From Sporopachydermia quercuum (lineage: Eukaryota; Ascomycota; Sporopachydermiomycetes; Sporopachydermiales; Sporopachydermiaceae): DNA of 64,000 bases. Shown in pieces: positions 45,717 to 57,954 of this stretch (position 1 is its first letter; each line of letters opens with the position of its first letter). Under the pieces are notes generated by a model. It worked only from the letters and a program-made list of their open reading frames with translations, did no database searches and was not told the DNA's origin. The DNA lies in assembly GCA_001599295.1 (NCBI GenBank), contig BCGN01000003.1, positions 411,148-475,147 of the forward strand, read 5' to 3'. A program made the translations under genes and the position numbers.

Positions 45717-48560
45717 TGTCTACACAAATGCTTATATGCTGCATGGTGATCTCTGATCTATATGAATGAATAAAGCATGCCTGGAACCGTTGTTATGATA
45801 TGAGTAAATTCTATGCCGTATGCTGGTTTTTTATACTGGAAACGATGGTTTGATGATAATGTGATGATTAGTTGATGTTCTTCTACTAATTTTCCTAATG
45901 TTGTAGTCGTAGTTGTTGTTGTTGCTGCTGTTGCTATTGAACGAATGTATGGCTATATGGTTGAATATTCTGATGCGGGTGACGTAAATAAACAAAAGAA
46001 AAGCCGATTAATAAGAACAGGAAACAAAACTAAATGCTGATGAATTACAACTTATATCTTCCTTATAACAATGATAATAATAAATAGTATCCCATAATAA
46101 CAGTGANAGTAGAAGTAAATTGTGGTTTGCGTATAATAAAAGGCGAATGAAAGATTTTCAGGTTACTTCCTTATGTGATTTCAGGATATTCTTGTGACCA
46201 GAGTGGTAAAAATTGAGAATTTACATGTAGAGGATATTAATTTGGGATATATTTAGAAAAGGTTTAGCCTAATGAAACTTTAGTGCTAAGGTTTGATTGA
46301 ACGCTAGTGAGGCTAGGCTAACTTTGTATATGGTGGGGCCAAATGAGAAAAAGGAATCAAAAGGTTAGGATTTGTAAGGATTGTGCATCCCGAATAATTG
46401 TTTGGAATAGTGAAATAGATGATAGATTAAATCATTGTAGTGTTCGAATGTTTGAATGATGAATTGGTGATGATCACTATGTTATGAACATTATGTTTAT
46501 GAGTTATCGCTGGGTGAATCTAGAGAGAGTTGCTTAATGCTAGGAACATGGGAATAAGGGAGCAGGGATGAAAGGCGGCAAACGAAGTACTTAACTCATT
46601 TCTAGTTTTCTTAGTGAATGTATCGCTATTTAATGTTTAATCAGCTAGTGGAATTTGATGGGGATGATGAATTGTTTTAATATATCAACAAAGTGTACGA
46701 AAAGGCATTCAGAGAATACAGTAAAATTAAATGTTATAATGACTGATTATTTGAAAGCTACGTTCTATTCTCATGTAATTAAGCAGATACTTATGTTTTA
46801 CTGCCATTTGAACTAATGAATCTGAAGAACCAAATATTTGTCAATTAGCTTATAAGTCACTATTCATTGTTGCTTGTTCTCTTTATCTGCTATAGGCGGT
46901 TCGATTGATTCCCAAATGAATTTCAAACTGCAAATCTGGAATAAACATTCGATTCATAGATTTCATATTATATTTATGGAAATCAAGAGATACAAGTGGG
47001 AATTTCAGTAGGTGACTGTTTACAATAATAAATGAATTATGTTAGGTACTCAAAAGTTGGTTAGCTAATTATCTACTACTCNATAAAGATTGATTGAAAA
47101 ACTAGTAATGACAGTAGACTAAGCATAAAAGACTAATAGTGTTTGCTTACTCCTTTTCGCTAAGATCACATCAATTTTGGTAATAAGATTAATAAATCAA
47201 TATTTTCAAAACCGGAAAAGGATTAACACAGTAGAAGGATCAATCAACTGGTGTAGAGTAGGTACCGTCGAGTTAATGCCTAATTTTATGCAGACATCAA
47301 TCAGCCAGTTATACCAATCTAGTACGGATCGAGCCAGAAGCAGAATATAGGATGAAACGATCGGTTTATATCTTCAAAACCAATTGAATGTGCTGAAACA
47401 GCAAGAAAATGGCAAGTTTTGAGAACCTTTAACAGTAGAATAACTTTNTCAATAAAACCAGCAAAGGCCAAACTGTGGTCCAGAGTGAAATTCAAGTTAT
47501 AGCCAGTTGAGCCCTTACAATTAAGTTAAGCTTCGTGTCAAAACATTGCGAAATTTGGTGAAGATGGTTTTAGTATAGGAGCAGATTTTTGGTCAAATTG
47601 AAGTCTGAATTACTGAGAAAGAAGTTCATTTANATACCCAAAGTGCATTAACAGGGTTAAAAATTTAGCTAAGGTTTAGCTAAACATCACTCAATAAAAG
47701 ACATTCACATTTATCGATCTATCTCAAGCAAGCAATTACTAGGTATACTTGCGAATTCAACTTTTCTGAGGAAAACGAGGAGCATAATAATGTGATTGAT
47801 TTTAGTCAAGGGTGTTCAGTATTAAGAAGTTTATCATGTGAAAACATGTCCTAGAGTCGAAACTGACTGGTGGTGTTCAGTTCCCATTGTTCATTAATCA
47901 GGAAATAGTTAAAGAGATGTAAATTAAGCTCAATTGAAATCTCAGCTTACCTCGTTTTCCTTTTCAAATGCTGCCTTTCAATTGTTACATCGGATAGTAC
48001 GATATTTTTAACTGTAATACCTATAGTTAAATTTTAGATCTGTGATTTTACATCTTATATAGATAGTATTTATATAATGACTCAAAAATTTATGAAATTC
48101 TTCTAGTAGCACCAGCATTACTCCCTTCGCTATATCTCTCCCCACTTCCTGTTTTTAAATTAAACTTTATAACTTCTAAACATTTTAGATTAATATTTGA
48201 GATTACTTTAAACTTTACGGATTTATGATATCACTATGGCTTTATTAACGATCTCCACTACATAAACATTGCATGAGCCCGCATAAACTCTTTGTCCTCC
48301 TAATTGAACTATTTTCTCCGTTTTTCAGAATCGTTTCCGATATTTTACAAACCTAACCTTTTCTCTGCGCCAGTCGCTCACCTCTTACCAGTAATATTCC
48401 TTTATGTTCACAATAGAAACCTTCAGCGAACTATAAAAGCTTCCCAGTATTCATTACAAATTTCAGCAAAGCATATTTTGCTATCACCTGTTCCTTCTTT
48501 TCATTTTCTTTCTTTTCCTTTTGCGCAGCATTTGCATAGCGTCTACTTTTTTGCATTCCA
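45717..48560. promoter_or_regulatory. Long divergent upstream region MSB2 / AFG1
   Basis: About 2.8 kb with no recognised gene or RNA. A pyrimidine-rich tract precedes AFG1. The length fits an unusually large MSB2 promoter, as for other yeast cell-surface and filamentation genes, but no binding site is claimed. Confidence 0.4.
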
Positions 48561-50084
48561 ATGTCAATTATTACTCATACATTGGGGCGGGTATCTCGGA
48601 ATGGACTGCTTATCCGAACTAGCAACGTGCCGAACTTCGGGACCACCAAAACCGTCATTTCCAGAGTATCCCCGTTATGTTCTAAGGTAGGATCATTAAC
48701 AGCTATAAGATTCAACTCCACTAAAAACCCCATACAACAGTACACTGATCTTTGTAATCAAGGTAAGCTAAAAAGTGATCCTTATCAAAGAGAGATCATT
48801 GAATCTTTAGACTCTTTGTACGAAGAAATCAAAGCATATACACCTCCGGAGATTGAGATTCCAACTGCAGATTCCTTGAAGCCGAAACAAAGATTTGGGA
48901 GCTTATTTTCCCTGTTCTCCTCCGGAAAATCTCAAAGCTTCTCCAGTTCGGACTCCTCTGCAAGTTCCGTGCCGAAAGGAATCTATCTGTATGGAGACGT
49001 CGGATGTGGAAAAACAATGTTAATGGATCTTTTCTATTCGACTATTCCGTCTCATCTAACTAAAAAACGAATCCACTTTCATGCTTTCATGCAAGATGTA
49101 CATAAAAGAGCTCATGTATTACACATGGAACACGGAACTGATTTCGACACTGTTCCGATAATTGCCGCGTCTATTGCCAAAGAAGCTAATATTCTCTGTT
49201 TCGACGAATTCCAGGTCACTGATGTTGCCGATGCTATGATCCTCCGAAGACTGATAGACACCTTGTTATCTCCTTCTCATGGCCTAGTGTTATTCATAAC
49301 ATCTAATAGAGAGCCGGATGCTTTATACATCAACGGAATCCAACGGGATTCCTTCATTCCCTGTATTGAACTACTGAAAGAAAGAACTCACGTGATTTTC
49401 TTAGATTCTCCCACAGATTACCGAAAAGTGGAAAAACCTTTACTTGACGTTTATTTTTATCCCGAGAATTACCATAGCGGACAGACTTTGCCCCAGGTAG
49501 CAGCCGAAGAAGAAAATCACGTGAAGACTTGGTTCAACTTCTTTGGCCACAAACACCACGGCGAGGAGATTGAACTGACCGTTTGGGGGAGAACGATCGT
49601 TGTCCCGAAAGGTGTGATGGGAGCAGTTGCTGAATACGATTTCCTACAATTATGCGGACAGCCATTATCACCAGGAGATTATTTACAATTGACGAGTAAT
49701 TTTCCTGTTTTCATCGTTAGAAATATTCCATATTTAAGTGTTGATGATCGGGATAAAATCAGAAGATTTATTAATTTTATTGACGCTTTGTATGATGCTC
49801 ATGGGAAATTAGTGGTCACTGCTGCGGCCCCTTTCAAAGATCTTTTTGTTGAGAAAGCACCAATTTACGGACAGCCCGCAAAACCCAATTATCTAATTGA
49901 AGATGAAGCAAGTGACATAAATGACGAAAATGATGATATATTAATAAGAGAGCATGGGTTTGATGAAGAAGTTGTTAAAAGAGCTAAAATGTTTACGGTT
50001 GATGAGGAAAAGTTTGCATTTGCCAGAGCTTTGAGTAGATTGCATCAAATGTCTACTAAGGAATGGATTGATTTCAAGCTGTAA
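48561..50084 (+). CDS. AFG1: Afg1/LACE1 mitochondrial AAA-type ATPase
   Basis: Mitochondrial inner-membrane ATPase that helps remove unassembled cytochrome oxidase subunits. It has 507 residues against 509 in S. cerevisiae. The first 55 residues are basic and hydroxylated (RVSRNGLLIRTSNVP ... IRFNSTK), a matrix targeting signal. Walker A GDVGCGKT is at 145-152 and Walker B CFDEFQ starts at 213. Family blocks include FHAFMQDVHKRAH, TSNREPDALYINGIQRDSF, FIPCIELLKE and YDFLQLCGQPLSPGDYLQL. CTG at IYLYGDV encodes a conserved leucine. Single exon. Confidence 0.96.
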   Translation: MSIITHTLGRVSRNGLLIRTSNVPNFGTTKTVISRVSPLCSKVGSLTAIRFNSTKNPIQQYTDLCNQGKLKSDPYQREIIESLDSLYEEIKAYTPPEIEIPTADSLKPKQRFGSLFSLFSSGKSQSFSSSDSSASSVPKGIYLYGDVGCGKTMLMDLFYSTIPSHLTKKRIHFHAFMQDVHKRAHVLHMEHGTDFDTVPIIAASIAKEANILCFDEFQVTDVADAMILRRLIDTLLSPSHGLVLFITSNREPDALYINGIQRDSFIPCIELLKERTHVIFLDSPTDYRKVEKPLLDVYFYPENYHSGQTLPQVAAEEENHVKTWFNFFGHKHHGEEIELTVWGRTIVVPKGVMGAVAEYDFLQLCGQPLSPGDYLQLTSNFPVFIVRNIPYLSVDDRDKIRRFINFIDALYDAHGKLVVTAAAPFKDLFVEKAPIYGQPAKPNYLIEDEASDINDENDDILIREHGFDEEVVKRAKMFTVDEEKFAFARALSRLHQMSTKEWIDFKL

Positions 50085-51317
50085 AGATGATTTAGTGTTT
50101 GTTGTTTGTAGTTGGGGAAGTGAATATTGTTGGTGCTATTATGACTATATGGGCATCTGAAGGCATTTAGATACTATCCCCTTCAATGTCATGATGTGGT
50201 CTATCAAACCCGTTGTTTTATGCTATTGATAAGATACTACTAATAGTAAAACTCCTTAGAACTGACAGCAAAGATGTGTGACACTATATGGTTCATCAGC
50301 CTTTGTAGGATCCAGCAGATGGTCTGGATACCAACAATAGAGTGAAATGAACTAATAGTACGTATAATTCATTGAATAAACAATGGAAACAGACTCCAAG
50401 AAAACAACAACGTGTTATGTTCATTTATTATACCTATTATTATAGCAAAGGAACAACTGATTGATGTCTTCATGATTACCTTATCATCTAAGGAAGTCAT
50501 AAGAGAGAATCAATGTTTATGTTTTATTCTGATTGTATTATCTTATCAATTCATGCCGTCCGTTTAGTTGTGGGATATACAAAGCTGATTGAACATGAAG
50601 TAGTTCCAACACGAGAAATAGAAATTAGAGTGAAATTATCAGAATGCAAACAATAGAAATGTATAGACGTAATAGAATTGAGCATTTGATAGAATCAGAC
50701 GTAAGAGTTCAGGTAATTTCCATCAAAAGTAGTTATGTCCACAGTAACAGCTATTCTCTATCGTATTGAAATAATAGCAATGGAGGATCAGAATCAACCG
50801 TCCATGTGAGTTCACTGTGCTACTATTTTGTACTGCGACGTAGTTATGCAACTATAAATCCCTTACCTTCTCTTAAAATGTTTTTCTCCTGTCAAATGCT
50901 CTGTTCTTATAATGTTATCATGTTATATAAAACTCTACGTCTATTTCTTCAGTTTTCATTGCTTGGGGTGAATTCGCCGGGAATGAACTTGAATTCACTT
51001 CAATTCATCTCCTAGTAATCCTTAAAGATAGCCATGAGGGAAGGGTCAAGTCAGAATTTAGTTCAATCTCGGGCCATCCAAGTATAGCAAGCTGACCCAA
51101 GATATTCACCGGAAACAGAACGAACTTAAATCAGATCGTTGTTTAAACTGGAATGAGTTTTTGATTCCTAGTATAGAACTATTTGCGGGTAAAGAGATCC
51201 GTCAGGACAGAAGCGTCGAAGACCTCAACTATACTGATACTTGGTTGAAAACCAAAGAAATCAAGAAAAACAATAGAAATTTACTATACAAAAAAAATTC
51301 TGATAATTTCCGTTATT
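50085..51317. other. Convergent intergenic region AFG1 / SYF1
   Basis: About 1.2 kb with no coding frame that resembles a protein and no repeat of note. Confidence 0.5.
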
Positions 51318-53969
51318 TCAGAGATCTAAATCTATATCAATGGTGTCTTTGTTTTCCACAGTTGAGTCATCATTTCGAGTATTTCCAACCTCAGCATCTT
51401 CGGAGGTTCCCAGCAATTTCCGTTTCTTGTCGTCTTCTTCTGTAGCCTTTACAAATCCAATAACTTCAGTTCCGGTGCCGGTTCCAGTCCCAGTTCCCGT
51501 TCTGTCTTCGCCGAGCTTTCTCCGCTTGTCTCGAAGAACCAAATCAACACCATGACCCCGTTGAACAACAACACTGCGCTTGATCCGTAACATCTCTTTA
51601 TATGTCTCTTCATTGCCATAGTTAAGTTCGAATTCGTCCCATTTACTCCAAAATTCCGAATCCACCCGAGGATCAGTCAACCCGGCAGAAAACTCAAATA
51701 TACCCCGTGCCCGGTCAATCTCTCCAACCTTAAGTTCATTGGTAGCATACGAAACCCCAATCTTCCAGGCCAATCGGTCAGGTAACTCCTCCAGCGCTTT
51801 CTCATACACTGCTCTTGCCGCGGGTATTCCTTTCAGTTCAATCACTTTCCCAATATACAACTTATACATCTCAAACTCTTCATCAGGTAGCTCCTTTAGT
51901 CTTTCACATGCTCGTTTATATACACCTAAACATCTGCTCACTAAACCTCGGTCTTGCTCAAACTTGCCATACATAATAAACAAGCTTTTGCTAAGTTTAG
52001 CAGGGCATTCTTCCACGGCCTGTTCAAAAAGATCGCGTAATCTTTCTGCCGGAATCTCATCTCCTCGTCCGAGAACTTTTGCTAAGTAAATATTCCATAT
52101 TTCAAATGCAACTGGATAAGAAAACAGAGCGATTCCTCGCTCATAGACTTTATAGGATTCCTCAAAATAATTGTTTTCTTCTAGAAAATTAGCATAATTG
52201 ATAACTGTTAAAGGGGTCGCAATCTTCAAGTCAAAAATCTGATCATATACAGCTTTTGTTTCACTGATAGAGCCAGTTGCTTCAATAAGATCGCAATAGA
52301 AAGACCAAAGTTTCATGGATTTGAAGACACGAGCTTGTGCAGAGATCGAGGTGTCGAAATAGTTAATTCTGCGGGCAGTTCGGATGTCAGGAAGAATCAG
52401 AGCTGCTTCTAGAACTTTGCGGGCGGTTTCGGAATTGTTTTGCCGAAGCTCAAGCTCGGCCCATCCGAGATAAATCTCGGTAAGCTCGTTGGGGTCACTG
52501 AAAGGTACTTTTATGGCTTTGTCAAGAATTGTTCGGGCCGAGTGTAAATCGTTATGCTGTTCGTATAGTTTAGCATAGTTGAGCCAAAAGCCGGGTAAAT
52601 CTCCGTCCGGCGTTTTTGGATTGATTTTCGCTAATGCAGTTGTGTATGTTTGGACTATTTGGTCAAAGTTATCACCCCAAAGGGCAATTCGTTTACTCCA
52701 TTCGGTAACATTATTAGGGTTTTGTCTCAACATACAATCGTTCAGTAGAAAAGGTCTTCGGCTCATTAATTCTTCAAACCTTAACATTCGCAGGTCCACT
52801 TCTGTTTCCAGTTCCAAGATCGCTCCGGTTTCTTCTGCTCCCTGGCCTGTCCCGTTCTGCACTTCCGATTCCGATTCAATCCGTTCCAAGTCTTTCATTC
52901 TCTTGGTAAGGACAGACTCTTCCAGTTGAGCATACGCATCAAATATAACAGTAAAATCACGCACTGTCATCACGGTTTCTAATCCTTGTTCAAAAATATA
53001 CCGTGCTTGTTCATAATCCTGTTTATATGCATAAAAAGTTGCCCATTTTACTATCAAATGACCCGTCTGATCTTTATAAAACTGTATGCCACTTTGGAAT
53101 ACTTCATCAATGTCTAATGTGTTGATAATACTATTATTACTTTTATCTGTTGTTAAGAGAGCATTATGAATTAATAAATCAGCAAATTCCAACCAAATTT
53201 CATAGTGTGACTTGTCTTGCGACGATATGAATTTATGATCGTTAAGTATTGATAAATACAGCTTTATGGCTTCGTTTAGGAATAATAACCGCTGTCTAAT
53301 CTTTTGAGGTTTCCGGCTCGGTATCTTCGGACTTTTTTCCAAAAGAGGTAAAAGAACAGAAAGGTAGTTTTCCTTTTTACTTGGGTAGAGTTCTATGTAC
53401 CGTTTCCAGATCTTGATTGATAGAACCGATCCGGGAAACATATCAGCAAACTTAATATATTCGGGCCAAATGAGGTCATGCTGGGTTACAGGCAAAGCTT
53501 GTAAAGAAGTGTTGAATGCATAACGGATCAATCTCACATCAAAGCTTGTTTTCAGTAGGAAATCAAGGTACATTAGCCAAATAACCGGCATTTTGNTCAG
53601 CATCGATAATGCTCGTTGAAAACAAACCTGAACTTTAGCATATTCCTGAGGGAATTCGGTTGGATCTAGAGCAGATACATGATCTGTTCGGAGTTCTAAA
53701 TAGGCCTTCCATAGTTTATATGATCTTCTAAGAATTGCAAGTGCTCGTTCGTAGATGAAAACTATTTCATGAATAGGTCTGTGACCGTTGAATTTATGTT
53801 TGATATAACGAAACCAAGCGGAAACATCGTAAGGATCTGCCAAGATTGATTTCTCGTAAGGAATGTCACTATCAGATATTAGATAGTAGTTTAGTTCTGC
53901 TGGATTTCGGAACGGAATTCTTGTTGATTGTTCCGAGGTGGAATGATTAGAATGGGTACCTGATACCAT
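51318..53969 (-). CDS. SYF1: Pre-mRNA splicing factor Syf1 (XAB2), HAT-repeat protein
   Basis: Component of the Prp19-associated (NineTeen) complex of the spliceosome. It has 883 residues against 859 in S. cerevisiae. A tandem array of HAT half-TPR repeats covers nearly the whole length; examples are DPYDVSAWFRYIKHK near the N-terminus, IYERALAILRRSYKLWKAYL, YRAERxxxLPVT-like QALPVTQHDLIWPEYIKF, RNPNNVTEWSKRIALW-type (QNPNNVTEWSKRIALW), SARTILDKAIKVPF, FPVAFEIWNIYLAKVLGRGD-type (YPVAFEIWNIYLAK) and AARAVYEKALEELPDRLAWK. The QALPVTQHD segment and the spacing of repeats mark it as Syf1 rather than Clf1. The C-terminal tail has a GT dipeptide run and is acidic. Single exon; one ambiguous base. 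Confidence 0.94.
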   Translation of the reverse strand: MVSGTHSNHSTSEQSTRIPFRNPAELNYYLISDSDIPYEKSILADPYDVSAWFRYIKHKFNGHRPIHEIVFIYERALAILRRSYKLWKAYLELRTDHVSALDPTEFPQEYAKVQVCFQRALSMLXKMPVIWLMYLDFLLKTSFDVRLIRYAFNTSLQALPVTQHDLIWPEYIKFADMFPGSVLSIKIWKRYIELYPSKKENYLSVLLPLLEKSPKIPSRKPQKIRQRLLFLNEAIKLYLSILNDHKFISSQDKSHYEIWLEFADLLIHNALLTTDKSNNSIINTLDIDEVFQSGIQFYKDQTGHLIVKWATFYAYKQDYEQARYIFEQGLETVMTVRDFTVIFDAYAQLEESVLTKRMKDLERIESESEVQNGTGQGAEETGAILELETEVDLRMLRFEELMSRRPFLLNDCMLRQNPNNVTEWSKRIALWGDNFDQIVQTYTTALAKINPKTPDGDLPGFWLNYAKLYEQHNDLHSARTILDKAIKVPFSDPNELTEIYLGWAELELRQNNSETARKVLEAALILPDIRTARRINYFDTSISAQARVFKSMKLWSFYCDLIEATGSISETKAVYDQIFDLKIATPLTVINYANFLEENNYFEESYKVYERGIALFSYPVAFEIWNIYLAKVLGRGDEIPAERLRDLFEQAVEECPAKLSKSLFIMYGKFEQDRGLVSRCLGVYKRACERLKELPDEEFEMYKLYIGKVIELKGIPAARAVYEKALEELPDRLAWKIGVSYATNELKVGEIDRARGIFEFSAGLTDPRVDSEFWSKWDEFELNYGNEETYKEMLRIKRSVVVQRGHGVDLVLRDKRRKLGEDRTGTGTGTGTGTEVIGFVKATEEDDKKRKLLGTSEDAEVGNTRNDDSTVENKDTIDIDLDL

Positions 53970-54750
53970 TAGAGTGACAATAGGAGCAATTGATCCAGAT
54001 GAATCAGTAAATTGCAGAAACTGAACGGTATAACTCGAGCTAGATTGGGCTCCGAGCTGGTTGAGTCTGGTTGAGTCGTTTAGTTATAATTTCTGCTTCC
54101 GAAAATCCGACAAGTAACGATACTAGACGGTTGATCTAGATGTAATACTAATCAGAATGAATAATGTTGATAGAAGGAAATTGAATGCTGAGTGCAATTT
54201 CGGAGATCATGAAAGAACATTACAATCTCCGTTATTGTTTCGTTTCTTGCATCATTCCGAACCATTTATACCCCCTACTTTGAGACAATTGGCTTCTCCA
54301 AGGCTGCCTGGGAAAGCAAACTTTAATTAGGTCTGTTATATACCATCTTGCTCAGTCGGTAGGCTTACAATGAATATCAAACAGATGGAACCGCAAACCA
54401 GACAAGAGTAGCAATTGAGATATTTTACTTGAAACATAGCAAGTAAAAGAAGCATCAATTGGNGACAAGAAGCGGATTATATGTCAGTTTTGTTACTTAA
54501 TTGAAGCAGTAAAAATACAATCATTTTGTACAACTTGTAATTCAATTCACGAGTAACAGTAAGAATTGCTTGTGGCTCCTTTCTATAATACCAATTGATA
54601 GTGAGAACTACAGAGGAAAGAGCATCAACTACCGTCGACAACTAATAGATATAATATTTGTTGGCTGTTGAATGACCATAATAAAGTTTTGGTAGTTAGT
54701 AAAATTGGATTGGACCGAAGGCAAGTTTTTGATACATATTTTGGTTCAAG
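53970..54750. promoter_or_regulatory. Shared upstream region SYF1 / VMA8
   Basis: About 780 bp between divergent starts; no gene or repeat seen. Presumed promoters for both genes. Confidence 0.45.
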
Positions 54751-55813
54751 ATGTCGGGAATGGGAAACAGGGAGGCCGTCTTCCCCACACGAATGACACT
54801 TGGGTTGATGAAGGGTAAGTTGAAGGGTGCAACTCAAGGACATTCGCTGTTAAAGAGAAAATCCGAAGCCTTGACGAAGAGATTCAGAGAGATCACGAGA
54901 AAGATTGACGATGTAAGTGCTTGTTTTGTATATGGATCTTAAGGGTATTCCTAGAGTTAGATCTAAAAAGATGTTGGAATGAGGTGAGAGTATTGATCGG
55001 TAGAGTAAAGCTTGTTAGCTGATGGTTAAAATGCATTTATTGATTGAGGAAGAACTAGATTTACTAACCACTAATCTACAGGCTAAAACAAAAATGGGAA
55101 AAGTCATGCAAACAGCATCATTCTCCCTAGCAGAAGTAACTTATGCCACAGGAGATAATATAGGCTACCAAGTTCAAGAGTCGGTTCGATCAGCAAGATT
55201 CAGAGTCAGAGCACGTCAAGAAAATGTATCGGGTGTTTATTTGCCACAGTTTGAAGCATTTTTTGTTGAAGAGAATAACGATTTTTCAATGACGGGTCTA
55301 GGTAGAGGAGGTCAGCAAGTCCAAAAGGCAAAAATGGTTTATTCCAAGGCTGTAGAAACCCTAGTTGAGCTTGCATCTTTACAAACTGCGTTTGTAATCT
55401 TAGATGAAGTCATCAAAGTGACCAATCGTCGTGTTAATGCGATTGAGCATGTGATTATTCCAAGAACTGAAAACACGATTGCTTATATCAATTCTGAATT
55501 GGATGAGCTTGACAGAGAAGAGTTTTACAGATTGAAGAAAGTGCAGGATAAGAAACAGAGAGATAATGCAAAACTGGATGCTGAAGCTAAAGCGAAGAAA
55601 GAGAAATTATTGGCAGCATTAAATAACCCAGATGAAGAAGCATATGAAGTGAAAGGTCTGGTTGTTGAAGACAATCCAACAAGCACAACTGAAGGAAAAG
55701 AAGAAGCTAAACCAAATGTTGAGTCAGAATCTACTGATGCTGCTGCATTAGCCAGTGAAGATTTTGTACCTGATGATCTAACAGCTAATAATGATGATGA
55801 TGTTATTTTTTAA
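54751..55813 (+). CDS. VMA8: V-type ATPase V1 subunit D, two exons
   Basis: Subunit D of the central rotor stalk of the V-ATPase. Exon 1 is 54751..54912 ([20 protein letters not shown] ... ITRKIDD) and exon 2 is 55082..55813 ([19 protein letters not shown]...). The 169-nt intron has GTAAGT, TTTACTAAC and CTACAG. The split falls at the same DD-AK site that is continuous in S. cerevisiae Vma8, and the joined sequence is highly similar throughout ([51 protein letters not shown]). It has 297 residues against 256 in S. cerevisiae; the extra length lies in the acidic C-terminal tail, which still ends in DDDVIF. An in-frame shorter reading from 55022 uses intron sequence and is wrong. Confidence 0.96.
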
Positions 55814-56632
55814 TATCGAATGGAGAAAGATTTATACATTTGCTCATTACTCAAGAATGGGAATGGTTTATTTTCTTTGCGAAAGCACTATTGTATCTTT
55901 AGCCACGTCATGGTACATAACGTTGTGTTAATTTGATCCTTTTTTGTCGGGTTTCTATAGTTATATCATAGTATAATTCAATATTTATGAATTACATTAC
56001 TTATTGTTCAACGTTGTGTTANCGATCAGCATAGTTTCGCTTAGTAGCTACTTTAATAAATCAATCTCTTTAGTTGGGAATGCGGACAATCACATCTCAA
56101 GTACTAGCTTGTTCATAGTGATTCAGTATACAACTGGTTTACCTCCTCGGATGATTGATTAATTGATCGGTGTACTATCCACTTTATACGAGTCCTACAG
56201 CTATGGAAATACCAGAATGAATAAGTAACATTGACAAAAACAATTATACAAAAACAATAGTTGTAAATTGCATAAAAAACGCGAACTCCAAACACGCGCA
56301 AGCATTTATCTCACATATCAAATATCACGCTCCACAGCTTCCATCGTTCATCATAATATGCTTGATCTCCCTTTCAATTGTTTCCTTCTTCTTTAATTTT
56401 GACATAAATATAATGAATAGCAAATCATTGCAAGATAAATAGTGTGAAAATATATATCGGAAATGCATATTTAGTATTCATATACTNAAGAATTTGTAAG
56501 CAGCAAGCTAAAAGCCCACCGGCCAACAAACACTAAGTAAATTAATCCTAAATCAACTCAGCTCGCTTCTACTACTTTGTCACGATTTAGTATATTTCAT
56601 CATTCACCGGTTCCAGAAGCAACAAAATGCAA
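55814..56632. other. Convergent intergenic region
   Basis: Between the ends of VMA8 and ATP5, about 820 bp, AT-rich, no gene seen. Confidence 0.5.
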
Positions 56633-57277
56633 TTAGACAGCTTCTTCTAAAAGTTGGTTGAGTTTAGTAACCTTACCAGCAACACTCAAATCAACAGTCT
56701 TATCGCCAACTTCAACAACCAAACCTCCCAAAATTTCAGGATCAACCTTGTTATCAATCTTCAAACTCTTGAATTCACCAATGGATTTTGATTTGGAAAC
56801 GGCAGCCTGAATACGATTTAGGGCCTTTCTGTCTAAAGGAGTGGCAGAGGTAACAACGACTTCTAAGACTCCACTGTCGGCATCAGTCAAAACAGCAAAT
56901 TGCTTGACGATAGCAGGAAGTAATCCTAATCTGTTATTTTCAGCCAAAACAGTCAACAAGTTCTTGACAGCGGCATCAGGCTTAGTGGACTTAACAAGAG
57001 TTTCAGCAACAATGCTTCTGTCTTGGTTGGAAAGAGCAGGATTGGAGATGATTTCGGCAACCTTGGTATCTTTTTCCAAAAGACTGGTCAAAGCAGCCAA
57101 TGACTTGGAAGCTGAGGCAACAGAAGTGGTCTTAGCTGCTGCAGTGTATAAAGCACTGGCATATGTACCATCAACACCAAACAATTGCACTGGAGCCTTA
57201 ACTTCAGCTGCTGCTCTAATAATGCTGGCACTACTGAAAGTGCGGGTAGCAATTCTAGTTCCGAATCTGAATGACAT
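56633..57277 (-). CDS. ATP5: ATP synthase OSCP subunit (mitochondrial F1Fo)
   Basis: The oligomycin-sensitivity-conferring subunit joins the peripheral stalk to F1. It has 214 residues against 212 in S. cerevisiae Atp5. The N-terminus MSFRFGTRIATRTFSSASI is a typical targeting peptide. The fold marks are VQLFGVDGTYASALYTAA, LAENNRLGLLPAIVKQF and the C-terminal IDNKVDPEILGGLVVEVGDK, the delta/OSCP signature. The start is set at the ATG at 57277; the open frame reaches 53 codons further upstream without similarity. Divergent from RML2, another mitochondrial gene. Confidence 0.96.
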   Translation of the reverse strand: MSFRFGTRIATRTFSSASIIRAAAEVKAPVQLFGVDGTYASALYTAAAKTTSVASASKSLAALTSLLEKDTKVAEIISNPALSNQDRSIVAETLVKSTKPDAAVKNLLTVLAENNRLGLLPAIVKQFAVLTDADSGVLEVVVTSATPLDRKALNRIQAAVSKSKSIGEFKSLKIDNKVDPEILGGLVVEVGDKTVDLSVAGKVTKLNQLLEEAV

Positions 57278-57954
57278 TATGGGTTTATGATGAATATGAT
57301 TTGGCATATACTCCTTTGATTTTCTACCAACGGTCGTTCCAATTAATTCAATTGATTCCTGCTTATTCGTATCTTCCAATCTATCAATTGTGCTCAATGA
57401 CCTATCTTCTTTCATCCTGGAAAATATGTAGTACACAAACGAACAAATTGATTCGACAACTACAAAAAAGGGGCCTTTACAGTACTAAGAGGTGTAGAGG
57501 TGTTATTATTGAAAGATGGGTTTCAGTTGCACGTCCATGTGGGGTTGCCTAAAATGATGCAATGTACGCATATTCTTGCATGCAGAGACGGATATTCTTC
57601 AAAACTTACGTGTTGAGTTATTCACGCATTAAAAGACACCACAGTAAATACCAGCACCAACTGTGTCTGTCTCCCATTGAACAAAATCGTTGGGTATCCA
57701 AAAAAGAGGTTGACTGCTGATTGATGAATAAAAAGACCATGTACTTGAGGATAGTGTTGGAATCTATATTGTTATCGTTATTGCTGTGCATATAAATACA
57801 AAGTATAGTTTGAGACTACTTTGGAATATTCACAGGCTTTCTGAGTTGGTTTGGTTAACAGATACTTGTTTAATCCCTTTGAGCATACTCGTCACACAAA
57901 CAACTGGGTAGAGAGCATATGAACCGGAGACAGACACAAGTAGAGTGATCAACG
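57278..57954. promoter_or_regulatory. Shared upstream region ATP5 / RML2
   Basis: About 680 bp between two nuclear genes for mitochondrial proteins transcribed away from each other. Co-regulation is possible but no site is claimed. Confidence 0.45.

Noticed and set aside
46570-46585. GGCGGCAAA as a proteasome-type (PACE) element
   Set aside because: It differs from GGTGGCAAA and lies near no proteasome gene.
55022-55081. VMA8 starting at 55022
   Set aside because: This uses intron sequence; the conserved MSGMGNRE start is in exon 1 at 54751.
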